From positions 13,911 to 77,910 of the forward strand of contig DAIPYL010000003.1 in NCBI GenBank assembly GCA_036782755.1: a stretch of DNA of 64,000 bases, given 5' to 3'. The DNA is from Jeotgalicoccus sp036782755. GTDB lineage: Bacteria > Bacillota > Bacilli > Staphylococcales > Salinicoccaceae. Below are positions 8,691 through 16,846 of this stretch, piece by piece (within the stretch, counting starts at the first letter, position 1; each line of letters begins with the position of its first letter). The position numbers and the translations under genes are program-made. The notes beneath the pieces were generated by a model. The model did no database searches. It worked only from the letters and a program-made list of their open reading frames with translations, and was not told the origin of the DNA.

Positions 8691-9137
8691 TTATCCATAC
8701 TGCTTCTGGTGTGCTTTCTTCAGTTTCAGATAATCTTCATCTTCGCGTACTTTTATCCATTTTTCTTCAAAGATAGAAGCTGATTCTGCTTTTTCAGGAT
8801 CAATATCTCTTTCGTTCACTTCACCATCTTTGTTGTATTTCCTGCCGCCTTTATAATTCGCATAACGGCGGGATCTTGTATAACCCATCTGCAGAAATTT
8901 CCTTGCCATATCCATGCCGACAAAATCGTTTTTGTCTTTATAATCCAAATACATCTGATAAATTTTATCAGAAGACTCTTTGGCAATATCAGGTGTTTTA
9001 AAGCGCCAGTGCTGAAGTATTTCACCTTTATAAGGTTCTACCAGCAGCACACCCTGCTCGCCTCTGCCTACTCTGTACAGTTCAGGCTGCTCACGAAAAT
9101 TTATATTATCAAAATCCAAATCATAATCAAAAGCCAT
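8691..9137 (-). CDS. DUF4385 domain protein
   Basis: This 148-residue protein is covered almost entirely by the DUF4385 pattern. Recognisable pieces are FDYDLDFDNINFREQPELYRVGRGEQGVLLVEPYKGE (continuous across positions 3-39), HWRFKTPDIA, DFVGMDMARKFLQMGYTRSRRYAN and YKGGRKY. The family occurs widely in bacteria and has no established function. The basic, Arg-rich centre could bind nucleic acid or anions, but that is only a guess. There is no signal or membrane segment. A GAGGAGG site gives a confident start. Confidence 0.88.
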   Translation of the reverse strand: MAFDYDLDFDNINFREQPELYRVGRGEQGVLLVEPYKGEILQHWRFKTPDIAKESSDKIYQMYLDYKDKNDFVGMDMARKFLQMGYTRSRRYANYKGGRKYNKDGEVNERDIDPEKAESASIFEEKWIKVREDEDYLKLKKAHQKQYG

Positions 9138-9202
9138 GATAACTGCCTCCTCTTACAATTTATAATACCCAACTTGTTAACTTATAAAAGTTTAGATCAA
9201 AA

Positions 9203-9234
9203 CAAAAAAGCACTCCCCATTGCTGGGAAGTGCT
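9203..9234 (-). terminator. Terminator hairpin, copy 1 of a local repeat
   Basis: On the minus strand AGCACTTCCC and GGGGAGTGCT pair around AGCAAT, followed by a T-run. It terminates the small membrane protein gene at 9246. A near-identical copy lies at 9560-9590 and half a copy follows the N gap at 9714. Confidence 0.85.
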
Positions 9235-9245
9235 TTGCAACATTA

Positions 9246-9455
9246 TTATTTATCATCTGTAACTTCGAAAGTGTATGCATTAGTAAAGTCATTATGAATG
9301 ACCAGTGAATAACTATGACCGTTATCCAGTGCCTGTGTTGTCAGATTATCAATTTCCTGCCAATTAAAATATGACTCAATCAGTCCAAATGCCAATACCC
9401 CGATGGCACCTCCCCCGACGATTACTGCCCCTGTACGAAAGTATATATTCTTCAT
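9246..9455 (-). CDS. Small single-span membrane protein, unknown
   Basis: I do not recognise this protein. From Met at 9455 it has 69 residues: a short basic N-terminus (MKNIYFRTG), one membrane segment with a Gly-rich centre (GAVIVGGGAIGVLAFGLIE), and a polar tail of about 40 residues ending VTDDK. The frame also opens at a TTG (9482), but that codon has no Shine-Dalgarno. A GGGGGAG lies 18 bases before the ATG, further than usual, so the start is uncertain. The N-in, C-out topology would put the tail outside. It has its own terminator. Confidence 0.55.
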   Translation of the reverse strand: MKNIYFRTGAVIVGGGAIGVLAFGLIESYFNWQEIDNLTTQALDNGHSYSLVIHNDFTNAYTFEVTDDK

Positions 9456-9559
9456 AAATTTAAAAATAAAATTCTCCCCCAATGTTTTTTATATGTATCT
9501 GAACAATTAATATACATGTTATCACACGTAACTCTACTTTGAAATATTCGTATATAAGC

Positions 9560-9590
9560 AAAAAAGCACTCCCCACTGCTGGGAAGTGCT
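9560..9590 (-). terminator. Terminator hairpin, copy 2 of a local repeat
   Basis: It has the same AGCACTTCCC/GGGGAGTGCT stem as copy 1, differing by a single loop base. Reading the minus strand, a TAA stop lies between the N gap and this hairpin, so it probably terminates a gene whose body is lost in the gap. Confidence 0.75.
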
Positions 9591-9613
9591 CTAAATCTAT
9601 TTACTTAACTGTT

Positions 9614-9713
9614 NNNNNNNNNNNNNNNNNNNNNNNNNNNNNNNNNNNNNNNNNNNNNNNNNNNNNNNNNNNNNNNNNNNNNNNNNNNNNNNNNNNNNNN
9701 NNNNNNNNNNNNN
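9614..9713. other. Assembly gap (100 N)
   Basis: There are exactly 100 N, the usual placeholder for a scaffold gap of unknown size. Copy 2 of the AGCACTTCCC hairpin lies to its left, and the end of a third copy (GGGAAGTGCTT at 9714-9724) lies directly to its right. A repeat therefore probably broke the assembly, and one or more small minus-strand genes may be missing. Confidence 0.95.
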
Positions 9714-9742
9714 GGGAAGTGCTTTCCATATATAAATATATA

Positions 9743-10135
9743 TTAACGTTTTGAGAACTGTGGAGAACGACGGGCTTTCTTAAGACCGTATTTGTAACGT
9801 TCTTTCATACGTGGGTCACGTGTTAAGAGTCCAGCTCTTTTCAGCGCGCCGCGGTGTTCCGGATCTGCTTCAAGTAAAGCTCTTGCAATACCGTGACGGA
9901 TTGCCTGTGCCTGACCTGTGAAGCCACCACCATGAACATTTACCAATACATCGTAGTTACCTTCTGTTTCTGTAACTGCGAATGGCTGGCTTAAATCTAA
10001 AATTAAGCTTTCAAATGGGAGATAGTCTCTCATGTCGCGTCCGTTAACTGTTACTTTACCTTCACCTGGTACTAAACGTACACGTGCAACTGAGTGCTTA
10101 CGACGTCCAGTTCCTTGATATTCTACTTTAGCCAA
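9743..10135 (-). CDS. rpsI: 30S ribosomal protein S9
   Basis: This 130-residue protein is the expected length. It has N-terminal YQGTGRRKHSVARVRL and the invariant basic tail KKARRSPQFSKR, which reaches into the ribosomal P site and touches initiator tRNA. It follows rplM by 19 bases and is read from the same promoter at 10725-10753. Its terminator is the partly missing third copy of the AGCACTTCCC hairpin at the gap edge. Confidence 0.98.
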   Translation of the reverse strand: MAKVEYQGTGRRKHSVARVRLVPGEGKVTVNGRDMRDYLPFESLILDLSQPFAVTETEGNYDVLVNVHGGGFTGQAQAIRHGIARALLEADPEHRGALKRAGLLTRDPRMKERYKYGLKKARRSPQFSKR

Positions 10136-10154
10136 ATGTTTTCCCTCCTAGTCC

Positions 10155-10592
10155 TTAACCACGTAACTCGTAGTTTTCAGGTTGTTGTGCTACGTGTGGG
10201 TGATTCTCTCCACCGTATACGAATAATTTTTTGCCTTGTTTACGTCCTAATGGATTTTTAGGTAACATTCCTTTGATAGAAGTTTCTAATAATCTCATAG
10301 GGTTTTTGTCTCTTAATTCACCAGCTGATACTGATTTGATTCCACCAACATGACCTGTATGTCTGTAGTAGATTTTTTGTGAATCTTTCTTACCTGTTAA
10401 CACGATCTCACTTGCATTGATTACGATAACGTAGTCACCTGAATCAACGTGAGGTGTGAATGTTGGTTTGTGTTTCCCGCGTAATAGTGTTGCTACTTCT
10501 GTAGATAAGCGACCTAAAGTTTTACCCGCTGCATCTACAACAAACCATTTACGTTCGATGTTTGCTTCATTAGCCATAAACGTTTGACGCAT
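10155..10592 (-). CDS. rplM: 50S ribosomal protein L13
   Basis: This 145-residue protein begins MRQTFMANEANIERKW, the usual Firmicutes N-terminus, so this start is kept over the internal Met6. It contains the RGKHKPTFTPHVDSGDYV and NPLGR motifs of L13, an early-assembling 23S rRNA-binding protein. AGGAGG lies 9 bases upstream. A leader of about 125 bases separates it from its promoter. It forms the classic rplM-rpsI pair downstream of truA. Confidence 0.98.
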   Translation of the reverse strand: MRQTFMANEANIERKWFVVDAAGKTLGRLSTEVATLLRGKHKPTFTPHVDSGDYVIVINASEIVLTGKKDSQKIYYRHTGHVGGIKSVSAGELRDKNPMRLLETSIKGMLPKNPLGRKQGKKLFVYGGENHPHVAQQPENYELRG

Positions 10593-10724
10593 AGTAATTT
10601 CCTCCTAAATCTCGTTCTATATTGTCGTTTTAAATTAGTCGTTTTTGTCTTTTTATATTCATTAATCCTAATAAGTTTCCGGGGCCTATTAATCATGGAT
10701 GGATATAAAAATGTACCGTTAATT

Positions 10725-10753
10725 ATTATATAATCGAACCGTCATAAAGTCAA
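10725..10753 (-). promoter_or_regulatory. Sigma-A promoter of rplM-rpsI
   Basis: On the minus strand TTGACT, 17 bases, then TATAAT. It lies between the truA stop and rplM, so the two ribosomal genes can be expressed apart from the upstream ecf-truA genes. The 5' leader would be about 125 bases, the place where L13 leader elements occur in Bacillales; I could not confirm that structure. Confidence 0.85.
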
Positions 10754-10770
10754 TGTTTTCAAGATAACTT

Positions 10771-11505
10771 TTACAACTTTTCATACCATACTTTTTCCAG
10801 ATAAAGACCTTCTGCCGGCGCTGTTTTAGGAATGATTGTTCTGTCCTTAGCCGCAATCATGTTCAGCGTATCCGGTGTTCTGATGCCTCTGCCGCATTCC
10901 AGTACATATGCCGCAAGAATCCGCACCATGTTATACAGAAAGCCTGTGCCGGTAATTACGAAGTCATAGCCGTCTTCTGTTTCGATGACTTTGAATTCTT
11001 TAATAGTCCTTACTTTATTTTTAATTTCCGCCTTCGCGCTCGAAAATGTCGTGAAGTCATGCGTGCCGATAAACGGCTCCATCGCTTCTTCCATCAGCGT
11101 TACATCAAGTGTGTAAGGGTAATGCGTCTTCAAACCGTCGTAAAACGGGTTTTTAGTGCCCGTGTAGACTTTGTAGCGGTATGTCTTCCCCGCTGCATCA
11201 AATCTTGAATGAAAGTCGTCAGCAGCGATTGTAACATCATTAATCAGGATGTCATCCGGCATCGCTCTGTTTAAAATGAATTTCCATTTCTCAGGCGGCA
11301 GATCTATCTGTGTGTCGAAGTGGAAATACTGCTCCAATGCATGTACTCCCGCATCTGTTCGTGATGATGCATGAATCCGGACGAATTCTTTATGCATACG
11401 TTTCAGCTGTTTCTCCACTGTGCCCTGCACTGTCCGGTAGTCATGCTGATACTGGAATCCGCTGAAGTTACGTCCGTTATATGAAATATTAACTGCCACT
11501 CTCAT
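10771..11505 (-). CDS. truA: tRNA pseudouridine(38-40) synthase
   Basis: This enzyme of about 244 residues turns uridines 38, 39 and 40 of the tRNA anticodon stem-loop into pseudouridine. The catalytic Asp is Asp51 in SSRTDAGVHALEQ. Further family motifs are MRVAVNISYNGRNFSGFQYQ at the N-terminus, HDFTTFSSA and GTGFLYNMVRILA. A longer frame exists upstream, but 11505 is the natural N-terminus. The Shine-Dalgarno is weak, and it starts only 6 bases after the ecfT stop, suggesting translational coupling. It is last in the ecfA1-ecfA2-ecfT-truA run. Confidence 0.95.
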   Translation of the reverse strand: MRVAVNISYNGRNFSGFQYQHDYRTVQGTVEKQLKRMHKEFVRIHASSRTDAGVHALEQYFHFDTQIDLPPEKWKFILNRAMPDDILINDVTIAADDFHSRFDAAGKTYRYKVYTGTKNPFYDGLKTHYPYTLDVTLMEEAMEPFIGTHDFTTFSSAKAEIKNKVRTIKEFKVIETEDGYDFVITGTGFLYNMVRILAAYVLECGRGIRTPDTLNMIAAKDRTIIPKTAPAEGLYLEKVWYEKL

Positions 11506-11510
11506 TAGTT

Positions 11511-12308
11511 TCACTGCCTTACAAATATTAATAGTGCACCGAACAATACAAGCAAAATCACTGCCAGTGTATCTCTCGTTTCCCACGACAGGAGACGGTA
11601 ATGTGTCCGTCCTTCTTCACCCTGATAACCTCTGACTTCCATCGCAATCGCCATCTCTTCAGCGCGTTTAAATGCGGACATAAAGAGCGGGATAAATATC
11701 GGCACAAGTGCATTGATGCGCTGTTTTAAACTTCCCGTCATAAACGTCGAACCGCGCGCACTCTGCGCTTTAATTATCTTCTCTGTCTCGTCCATCAGCG
11801 TCGGTATAAATCTCAATGAAATTGACATCATCATCGCGATTTCATGAACCGGCACTTTAACCGCTTTAAGCGGTCTGCACAGTTTTTCAATCGCATCCGT
11901 CAGTTCAATCGGACTTGTAGTCAGCGTCATCAATGTCGTAATAACGACGAGCATAATCAGCCGGACCGTAATATAAATACCGGTAATCAGTCCTTCGGAT
12001 TCAATCGTAAAGAATCCCGCGTCAACAAGTACCGTACCGCCTTTAGTTAAGAATATATGCATCAGAAACGTAAAAATCAGCAGGATAAATATCAGTTTTA
12101 AACCGTTAAAAAGGAATCTGATTGACAGTCCTGCTAGCTTTGTCATCGTCAGCACGAACAGTATTAACAGACTGTAGCCGATCCAGTGATTCGCAAAGAA
12201 AACAATAATCATAAATAAAATAACAGAAATAATCTTCGCACGCGGATCGAGTTTGTGAATGATACTATTTCCCGGGATATATCTCCCGAGCAGCATCGAA
12301 CTAAGCAT
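11511..12308 (-). CDS. ecfT: Energy-coupling factor transporter transmembrane protein EcfT
   Basis: This protein of about 265 residues has roughly five to eight membrane helices. It joins the two EcfA ATPases to exchangeable substrate-binding S components for uptake of vitamins and metals. Signatures are GRYIPGNSIIHKLDPRAK at the N-terminus and two coupling-helix Ala-Arg-Gly type motifs, SARGST and EVRGYQGEEGRT. The ATG at 12308 is chosen because GGAGG lies 7 bases upstream; it overlaps the ecfA2 stop by 8 bases. No S-component gene is in the window, as expected for a group II ECF system. Confidence 0.95.
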   Translation of the reverse strand: MLSSMLLGRYIPGNSIIHKLDPRAKIISVILFMIIVFFANHWIGYSLLILFVLTMTKLAGLSIRFLFNGLKLIFILLIFTFLMHIFLTKGGTVLVDAGFFTIESEGLITGIYITVRLIMLVVITTLMTLTTSPIELTDAIEKLCRPLKAVKVPVHEIAMMMSISLRFIPTLMDETEKIIKAQSARGSTFMTGSLKQRINALVPIFIPLFMSAFKRAEEMAIAMEVRGYQGEEGRTHYRLLSWETRDTLAVILLVLFGALLIFVRQ

Positions 12309-13161
12309 TATGCTGCCTCCAGTCTTCATACAGCTGAATAAATTCCGCCGTATTCTTTGGAGTGCCGTTTAATTCTATGCCCTTCGCTGTTAAATCCTGA
12401 GCGAGCTGAATTACATGGGGAACTTCGAGATTGTACTGTTCCATAAAGTTTTTATCTGTCAGTACATCGGCAGTGATACCTTCACCGGCCAGCCTGCCTT
12501 CTGCCATCACTTTAACTTCATCTGTAAACTCAAGCACATCATTCATATCATGTGTAATCAGAATAACTGTAATACCGATTTTTTTATAGACATCGTAAAA
12601 TAGCTGCATTGTTTCATCATGACTTAATGGATCGAGTCCTGCTGTCGGTTCATCCAGTATTAAAATGCTCGGTTCCATCGCAAGAATTCCTGCGATCGCA
12701 ACTTTTCTCATCTGTCCCCCTGAAAGTTCAAACGGACTTTTCCCAAGCAGCGATTCATCGACATTCAGGAGGTTCAGGTAGTAGCATGCTTTTTCCTTTG
12801 CTTCTTCTTCACTGATGCCCATATTCATCGGACCGAACATCACATCTTTTAAAACTGTGCTTTCGAAGAGCTGGTGTTCAGGAAACTGAAACACCATACC
12901 GACTCTTGATTTCGCCTGATGGATTACTTTCTGCTTCACTTTTTTTGACAGTTTAATACCGTCTGTTTCCACCATACCCGAGCTCGGCAGAATCAGTCCG
13001 TTCATCGTCTGAATCAGCGTCGACTTGCCGCTCCCTGTATGGCCGATTAAACCGTAAAACTTTCCCGATTCAAACGTCGTATTTATATCTTTTAACGCCT
13101 GATATTCAAACGGAGACTTTCGGTTATAAATGACATTTACATCTTTAAATTGTATCGTCAT
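12301..13161 (-). CDS. ecfA2: Energy-coupling factor transporter ATPase 2
   Basis: This 286-residue ABC ATPase has Walker A GHTGSGKS at 40-47, Q-loop FQFPEHQLFE near 91-100, signature LSGGQ at 146-150, Walker B ending Asp170-Glu171 and an H-loop ITHDM. The FPEHQLFE Q-loop and the C-terminal extension of about 60 residues are typical of EcfA2. It dimerises with EcfA1 and drives EcfT. It overlaps ecfA1 by 4 bases (ATGA type) and ecfT by 8, so translation is coupled through the cluster. Confidence 0.96.
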   Translation of the reverse strand: MTIQFKDVNVIYNRKSPFEYQALKDINTTFESGKFYGLIGHTGSGKSTLIQTMNGLILPSSGMVETDGIKLSKKVKQKVIHQAKSRVGMVFQFPEHQLFESTVLKDVMFGPMNMGISEEEAKEKACYYLNLLNVDESLLGKSPFELSGGQMRKVAIAGILAMEPSILILDEPTAGLDPLSHDETMQLFYDVYKKIGITVILITHDMNDVLEFTDEVKVMAEGRLAGEGITADVLTDKNFMEQYNLEVPHVIQLAQDLTAKGIELNGTPKNTAEFIQLYEDWRQHNA

Positions 13162-13946
13162 AACCGCACCACCAGTTCATTGTGAGTCATATAGGAACCG
13201 TCGAGCAGTGCATCGGAAATCTCTACAGTATACGGTACTTTTAAGTTGCTTTTCTCAAGCCGCTCTTTATCCCTGTAGATTTCTTCAACTGAACCGTCAC
13301 CGACAATACTGCCGTCGTTCATCACGATGACTCTGTCGCTCCGTTCAATTTCAGTTAAGTCGTGGGTAATATAAAGAATCGTCGTATCGAGCTGTTCATG
13401 CAGTCTGCATAATATAGACAGCACTTCGCTTCTGCCTGCAGGATCCAGCATGGATGTCGCTTCATCCAGAATAAGCACTTCCGGCTGCATCGCCAATGCC
13501 CCTGCTATTGCAACGCGCTGTTTTTGTCCGCCCGACAGACGGTGGGGTTCGTGCGACCGGAATTCAAGCATATTAACGAGACTCAGCGCATACTCAGTCC
13601 GTTCAATCATCTCCGACCGTTCAAGACCGAGATTTTCAAGTCCGAATGCAACATCATCTTCCACTGTTGCACCTACAAACTGGTTATCGGGATTTTGAAA
13701 GACGATAGCGAACTTACGGCGCAGCGTCTGCTTATTCTCTTCAGTCAGCAGTTCACCATCGACGTAAATTTCACCTTCATACTCTTCGATAATACCCATA
13801 ATGATTTTAACGAGCGTACTTTTCCCCGAACCGTTATGCCCGATTATCGAAGTCCATTCACCCGCATTAAAAGGGATGGAGATATGATCCAGAGCGTATG
13901 CTTCTTCTGCCCGGTATTTAAATGCAATATCTTTTAACGAAATCAT
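13158..13946 (-). CDS. ecfA1: Energy-coupling factor transporter ATPase 1
   Basis: This 262-residue ABC ATPase has Walker A GHNGSGKS starting at residue 36, Q-loop FQNPDNQFVGATVEDDVAFG, signature LSGGQKQRVAIAG and Walker B VLILDEATSMLDP. The FQNPDNQF motif separates EcfA1 from EcfA2. It begins the ecf-truA group, downstream of rplQ. A strong terminator at 13973-14030 lies between rplQ and this gene, so expression needs either readthrough or a promoter I did not find. Confidence 0.96.
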   Translation of the reverse strand: MISLKDIAFKYRAEEAYALDHISIPFNAGEWTSIIGHNGSGKSTLVKIIMGIIEEYEGEIYVDGELLTEENKQTLRRKFAIVFQNPDNQFVGATVEDDVAFGLENLGLERSEMIERTEYALSLVNMLEFRSHEPHRLSGGQKQRVAIAGALAMQPEVLILDEATSMLDPAGRSEVLSILCRLHEQLDTTILYITHDLTEIERSDRVIVMNDGSIVGDGSVEEIYRDKERLEKSNLKVPYTVEISDALLDGSYMTHNELVVRL

Positions 13947-13972
13947 ATTTCCACCCCTTTAAAATTTTATGT

Positions 13973-14030
13973 AAAAAAAGCGCGTACCCTGCAATAAGAG
14001 TCGCGCACTGATTATATATTGCAGGATACG
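13973..14030 (-). terminator. Terminator at the end of the alpha operon (after rplQ)
   Basis: On the minus strand CGTATCCTGCAATA and TATTGCAGGGTACG pair as a 14-base stem with one wobble around a GC-rich 20-base loop, followed by CGC and seven T. A smaller GAGCCC/GGGCTC hairpin lies just before it at 14046-14061. Confidence 0.85.
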
Positions 14031-14093
14031 TTGAGCTAGACGAATGAGCCCTTCCGGGCTCACCATCATAACACTCACTCTGCTTTTAAAAGT

Positions 14094-14492
14094 TTACGCT
14101 TCTTCAGTTGTTACTGGAGCGCCTTCTACGAATTCAATAATTACAAGCTCAGCTCCGTCACCACGACGTGTTCCAAGCTTCTTGATGCTTGTGTAACCGC
14201 CTTGACGATCTGCGAAACGTGGAGCGATATCTTCAAATAATTTTTGAAGTGCATAACTAGTTGAACCATCTTCGTTGATGATTTCTACGTTACGTACAGT
14301 TTGACCGGCACGTCTTTTCGCTGCTAAGTCGCCGCGTTTACCCAGTGTAACTAAACGATCAGCAAGTTTACGTAATTCTTTAGCACGGTCTTCAGTCGTA
14401 GTGATGCGCTCACTAACGATTAATGAAGTAGCTAAGTCGCGTAACATTGCTTTTCTTTGGTCAGATGTACGTCCAAGTTTTCTGTAACCCAT
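14094..14492 (-). CDS. rplQ: 50S ribosomal protein L17
   Basis: This 132-residue protein begins MGYRKLGRTSDQRKAMLRDL and has the T-x-x-RAKELRK helix typical of L17, which sits near the peptide exit tunnel of the 50S subunit. A Val-Thr-Thr-Glu-Glu-Ala tail extends past the globular part. It follows rpoA by 18 bases, the standard last gene of the alpha operon, with a terminator downstream. Confidence 0.98.
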   Translation of the reverse strand: MGYRKLGRTSDQRKAMLRDLATSLIVSERITTTEDRAKELRKLADRLVTLGKRGDLAAKRRAGQTVRNVEIINEDGSTSYALQKLFEDIAPRFADRQGGYTSIKKLGTRRGDGAELVIIEFVEGAPVTTEEA

Positions 14493-14510
14493 TATTTCTC
14501 CTCCTTTATG

Positions 14511-15455
14511 CTAGTCTTCTTTACGTAGACCCAGGTCCAGGTCTTCGAGTTTAAATTTAACTTCTTCCAGAGACTTACGTCCCAGATTTCGCACTTTCAT
14601 CATATCAGCTTCTGTTTTGTCAGTAAGTTCCTGAACAGAGTTGATACCAGCGCGTTTCAGACAGTTATAAGAACGTACTGATAAGTCAAGTTCTTCAATA
14701 GACATTTCAAGTACTTTCTCTTTCTGATCTTCTTCTTTTTCGATCATGATTTCAGCATTTTGTGCTTCATCAGTAAGACCTACAAAGATGTTTAAGTGTT
14801 CAGTGAGAATTTTAGCACCCAATGATACTGCTTCCTGAGGAGTGATTGAACCATCAGTCCATACATCCAGAGTAAGCTTATCGAAGTTTGTACTTTGTCC
14901 TACACGTGTATTTTCAACAGTATAATTCGCACGTTCTATCGGTGTATAGATAGAGTCGATTGGAATTACACCAATTGGCATATCAGCTTTATTATTACCG
15001 TCTGCAAGTGTATATCCTCGACCACGATCTGCTGTCATGCGTAATTTCAAGCTTCCGCCTTTAGATACTGTTGCAATCTTAAGGTCTCTGTTTAAAATTT
15101 CCACATCACTGTCGTGAGTAATATCAGCTGCAGTTACCACACCTTCGCCGCTAAAATCAATTTCCAAAGTTTTTTCTTCTTCAGAATATATCTTTAAAGC
15201 AAGGCTCTTCATGTTGGTAATAATTGTAGTCACGTCTTCAACAACATTGTCTATTGTCGAAAACTCATGAAGTACATTTTCTATTTCAATCGTCTTAACT
15301 GCCGCACCTGGTAATGATGATAAAAGAATGCGACGCAAGGAGTTCCCAAGTGTTGTCCCATAACCTCTTTCTAAAGGTTCTACAACAAACTTACCAAACT
15401 TAGAATCTTCCGATACCTCTACTGTCTCAATTCTAGGTTTCTCGATTTCGATCAT
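14511..15455 (-). CDS. rpoA: DNA-directed RNA polymerase subunit alpha
   Basis: From Met at 15455 the protein is 314 residues, the usual staphylococcal length. The alpha N-terminal domain (about 1-230) has GYGTTLGNSLRRILLSSLPG, which nucleates RNA polymerase assembly. The C-terminal domain (about 245-314) has the double HhH fold with LGRKSLEEVK, which contacts UP-element DNA and activators. An ATG three codons upstream sits only two bases from GGAGG, so the second ATG (11 bases away) is preferred. It sits between rpsK and rplQ. Confidence 0.98.
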   Translation of the reverse strand: MIEIEKPRIETVEVSEDSKFGKFVVEPLERGYGTTLGNSLRRILLSSLPGAAVKTIEIENVLHEFSTIDNVVEDVTTIITNMKSLALKIYSEEEKTLEIDFSGEGVVTAADITHDSDVEILNRDLKIATVSKGGSLKLRMTADRGRGYTLADGNNKADMPIGVIPIDSIYTPIERANYTVENTRVGQSTNFDKLTLDVWTDGSITPQEAVSLGAKILTEHLNIFVGLTDEAQNAEIMIEKEEDQKEKVLEMSIEELDLSVRSYNCLKRAGINSVQELTDKTEADMMKVRNLGRKSLEEVKFKLEDLDLGLRKED

Positions 15456-15535
15456 GTGTAACATATCCTCCCTTTAAACGCCGAAAATATTAGAAAATAA
15501 TATTGTTCCCAACTACTTAAGCGATTTATTATTCT

Positions 15536-15925
15536 TTATACACGACGGCGTTTAGGTGGACGACAGCCATTGTGTGGAACCGGAGTTACATCTCTGATAG
15601 CTGTAATTTCAAGTCCAGCTGACTGAAGCGCACGGATAGCTGCTTCACGTCCGGCACCAGGACCTTTAACTGTAACTTCTACAGTTTTAAGACCATGTTC
15701 CATCGCTGCTTTAGAAGCAGTTTCAGAAGCCATTTGAGCTGCGAAAGGAGTAGATTTCTTAGAACCTTTGAACCCTAACGCACCGGCAGATGACCATGAA
15801 AGAGCATTACCGAACTCGTCAGTAATAGTTACGATAGTGTTGTTAAAAGTTGAGCGGATGTGTGCTACACCTGCTTCGACATTCTTTTTCACTCTACGTT
15901 TACGTGATTGTTGTTTGCGAGCCAT
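15536..15925 (-). CDS. rpsK: 30S ribosomal protein S11
   Basis: This 129-residue protein carries the S11 core: AHIRSTFNNTIVTITD, SWSSAGALGFKGSKKSTPFA, and the C-terminal PVPHNGCRPPKRRRV. S11 forms part of the 30S platform near the Shine-Dalgarno helix. The length is normal. It sits between rpsM and rpoA with its own AGGAGG site. Confidence 0.98.
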   Translation of the reverse strand: MARKQQSRKRRVKKNVEAGVAHIRSTFNNTIVTITDEFGNALSWSSAGALGFKGSKKSTPFAAQMASETASKAAMEHGLKTVEVTVKGPGAGREAAIRALQSAGLEITAIRDVTPVPHNGCRPPKRRRV

Positions 15926-15954
15926 TATTTATCCTCCTTTACTTTAGTAACTGT

Positions 15955-16320
15955 TTATTTCTTCTTGTTCGCTACTGTTTTAATTGGACCTTTACGAGTT
16001 CTTGCGTTGTTCTTAGTTTTTTGACCATTAACTGGTAAACCGCGACGGTGACGCATTCCCTTGTAAGAACCGATTTCCATAAGACGTTTTACGTTTAAGT
16101 TTGTTTCACGGCGTAAGTCACCTTCGACTTTATACGCGTCAATTACTTCACGAATTTTGTTTAACTCATCTTCAGTAAGATCTTTAACTCTGGTATTTTC
16201 ATCAACTGATGCTTTAGCTAAAATTTCGCTAGCGCGTGTTGGTCCAATACCGAAAACATATGTTAAAGAAATTACAACACGTTTGTCACGTGGTACGTCA
16301 ACTCCTGCAATACGAGCCAT
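15955..16320 (-). CDS. rpsM: 30S ribosomal protein S13
   Basis: This 121-residue protein has MARIAGVDVPRDKRVVISLTYVFGIG at the N-terminus, YKGMRHRRGLPVNGQKT in the centre and a Lys-rich tail that reaches the decoding region. S13 forms the head bridge to the 50S subunit and contacts P-site tRNA. A GGAGGTG site precedes it; it follows rpmJ in the alpha operon. Confidence 0.98.
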   Translation of the reverse strand: MARIAGVDVPRDKRVVISLTYVFGIGPTRASEILAKASVDENTRVKDLTEDELNKIREVIDAYKVEGDLRRETNLNVKRLMEIGSYKGMRHRRGLPVNGQKTKNNARTRKGPIKTVANKKK

Positions 16321-16344
16321 ATCTTTGCACCTCCAAATTAAATA

Positions 16345-16488
<144 letters not shown>

Positions 16489-16707
16489 TTATTTGAAACG
16501 ATAAGTGATTCTGCCACGCGTTAAGTCATAGGGTGACATCTCAACTGTTACTTTATCACCAGGAAGTATGCGTATATAGTTCATACGAATTTTACCTGAT
16601 ACATGAGCTAAAATCTCATGACCATTTTCTAATTCTACTTTGAACATTGCATTTGGTAAAGTATCAAGCACTGTACCTTCCAGTTCAATTACATCTTGTT
16701 TACTCAC
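16489..16707 (-). CDS. infA: Translation initiation factor IF-1
   Basis: This 72-residue S1/OB-fold protein (MSKQDVIELEGTVLDTLPNAMFKVELENG) ends with DLTRGRITYRFK. IF-1 binds the 30S A site during initiation with IF-2 and IF-3. AAGGAGG lies upstream. In many Bacillus genomes map lies between adk and infA; here it is absent, as in staphylococci, and a 139-base spacer takes its place. Confidence 0.98.
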   Translation of the reverse strand: MSKQDVIELEGTVLDTLPNAMFKVELENGHEILAHVSGKIRMNYIRILPGDKVTVEMSPYDLTRGRITYRFK

Positions 16708-16815
16708 TTTTTTTCCTCCTTATACAGCATTTCAATTCCATTATAGAAATTTGCTCTAGGTGACGACTCACTTCGTCTAATAACGACTCTCTCGTATACA
16801 TATAGACATAGCAAC

Positions 16816-16842
16816 ATTCACCTAAATTGCTGCAAGGTGAAT
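16816..16842. repeat. Inverted repeat in the adk-infA spacer
   Basis: ATTCACCT and AGGTGAAT form perfect 8-base arms around an 11-base loop just downstream of the adk stop. A second small hairpin (GACGA/TCGTC) lies further along near 16760-16775. No T-run follows, so it is more likely an mRNA processing or stability element than a terminator. Its function is unknown. Confidence 0.5.
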
Positions 16843-16846
16843 ATTT

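Noticed and set aside
9203..9724. Repeated hairpins as a CRISPR-like array
   Set aside because: The copies are hundreds of bases apart, each sits after a gene with a T-run, and there are no spacers of even length.
9539..9754. ORF running through the N gap
   Set aside because: Half of it is N; the rest overlaps a terminator hairpin and the rpsI end.
13947..14093. Small RNA between ecfA1 and rplQ
   Set aside because: The hairpins are explained as the terminator of the ribosomal operon; no promoter of their own was seen.
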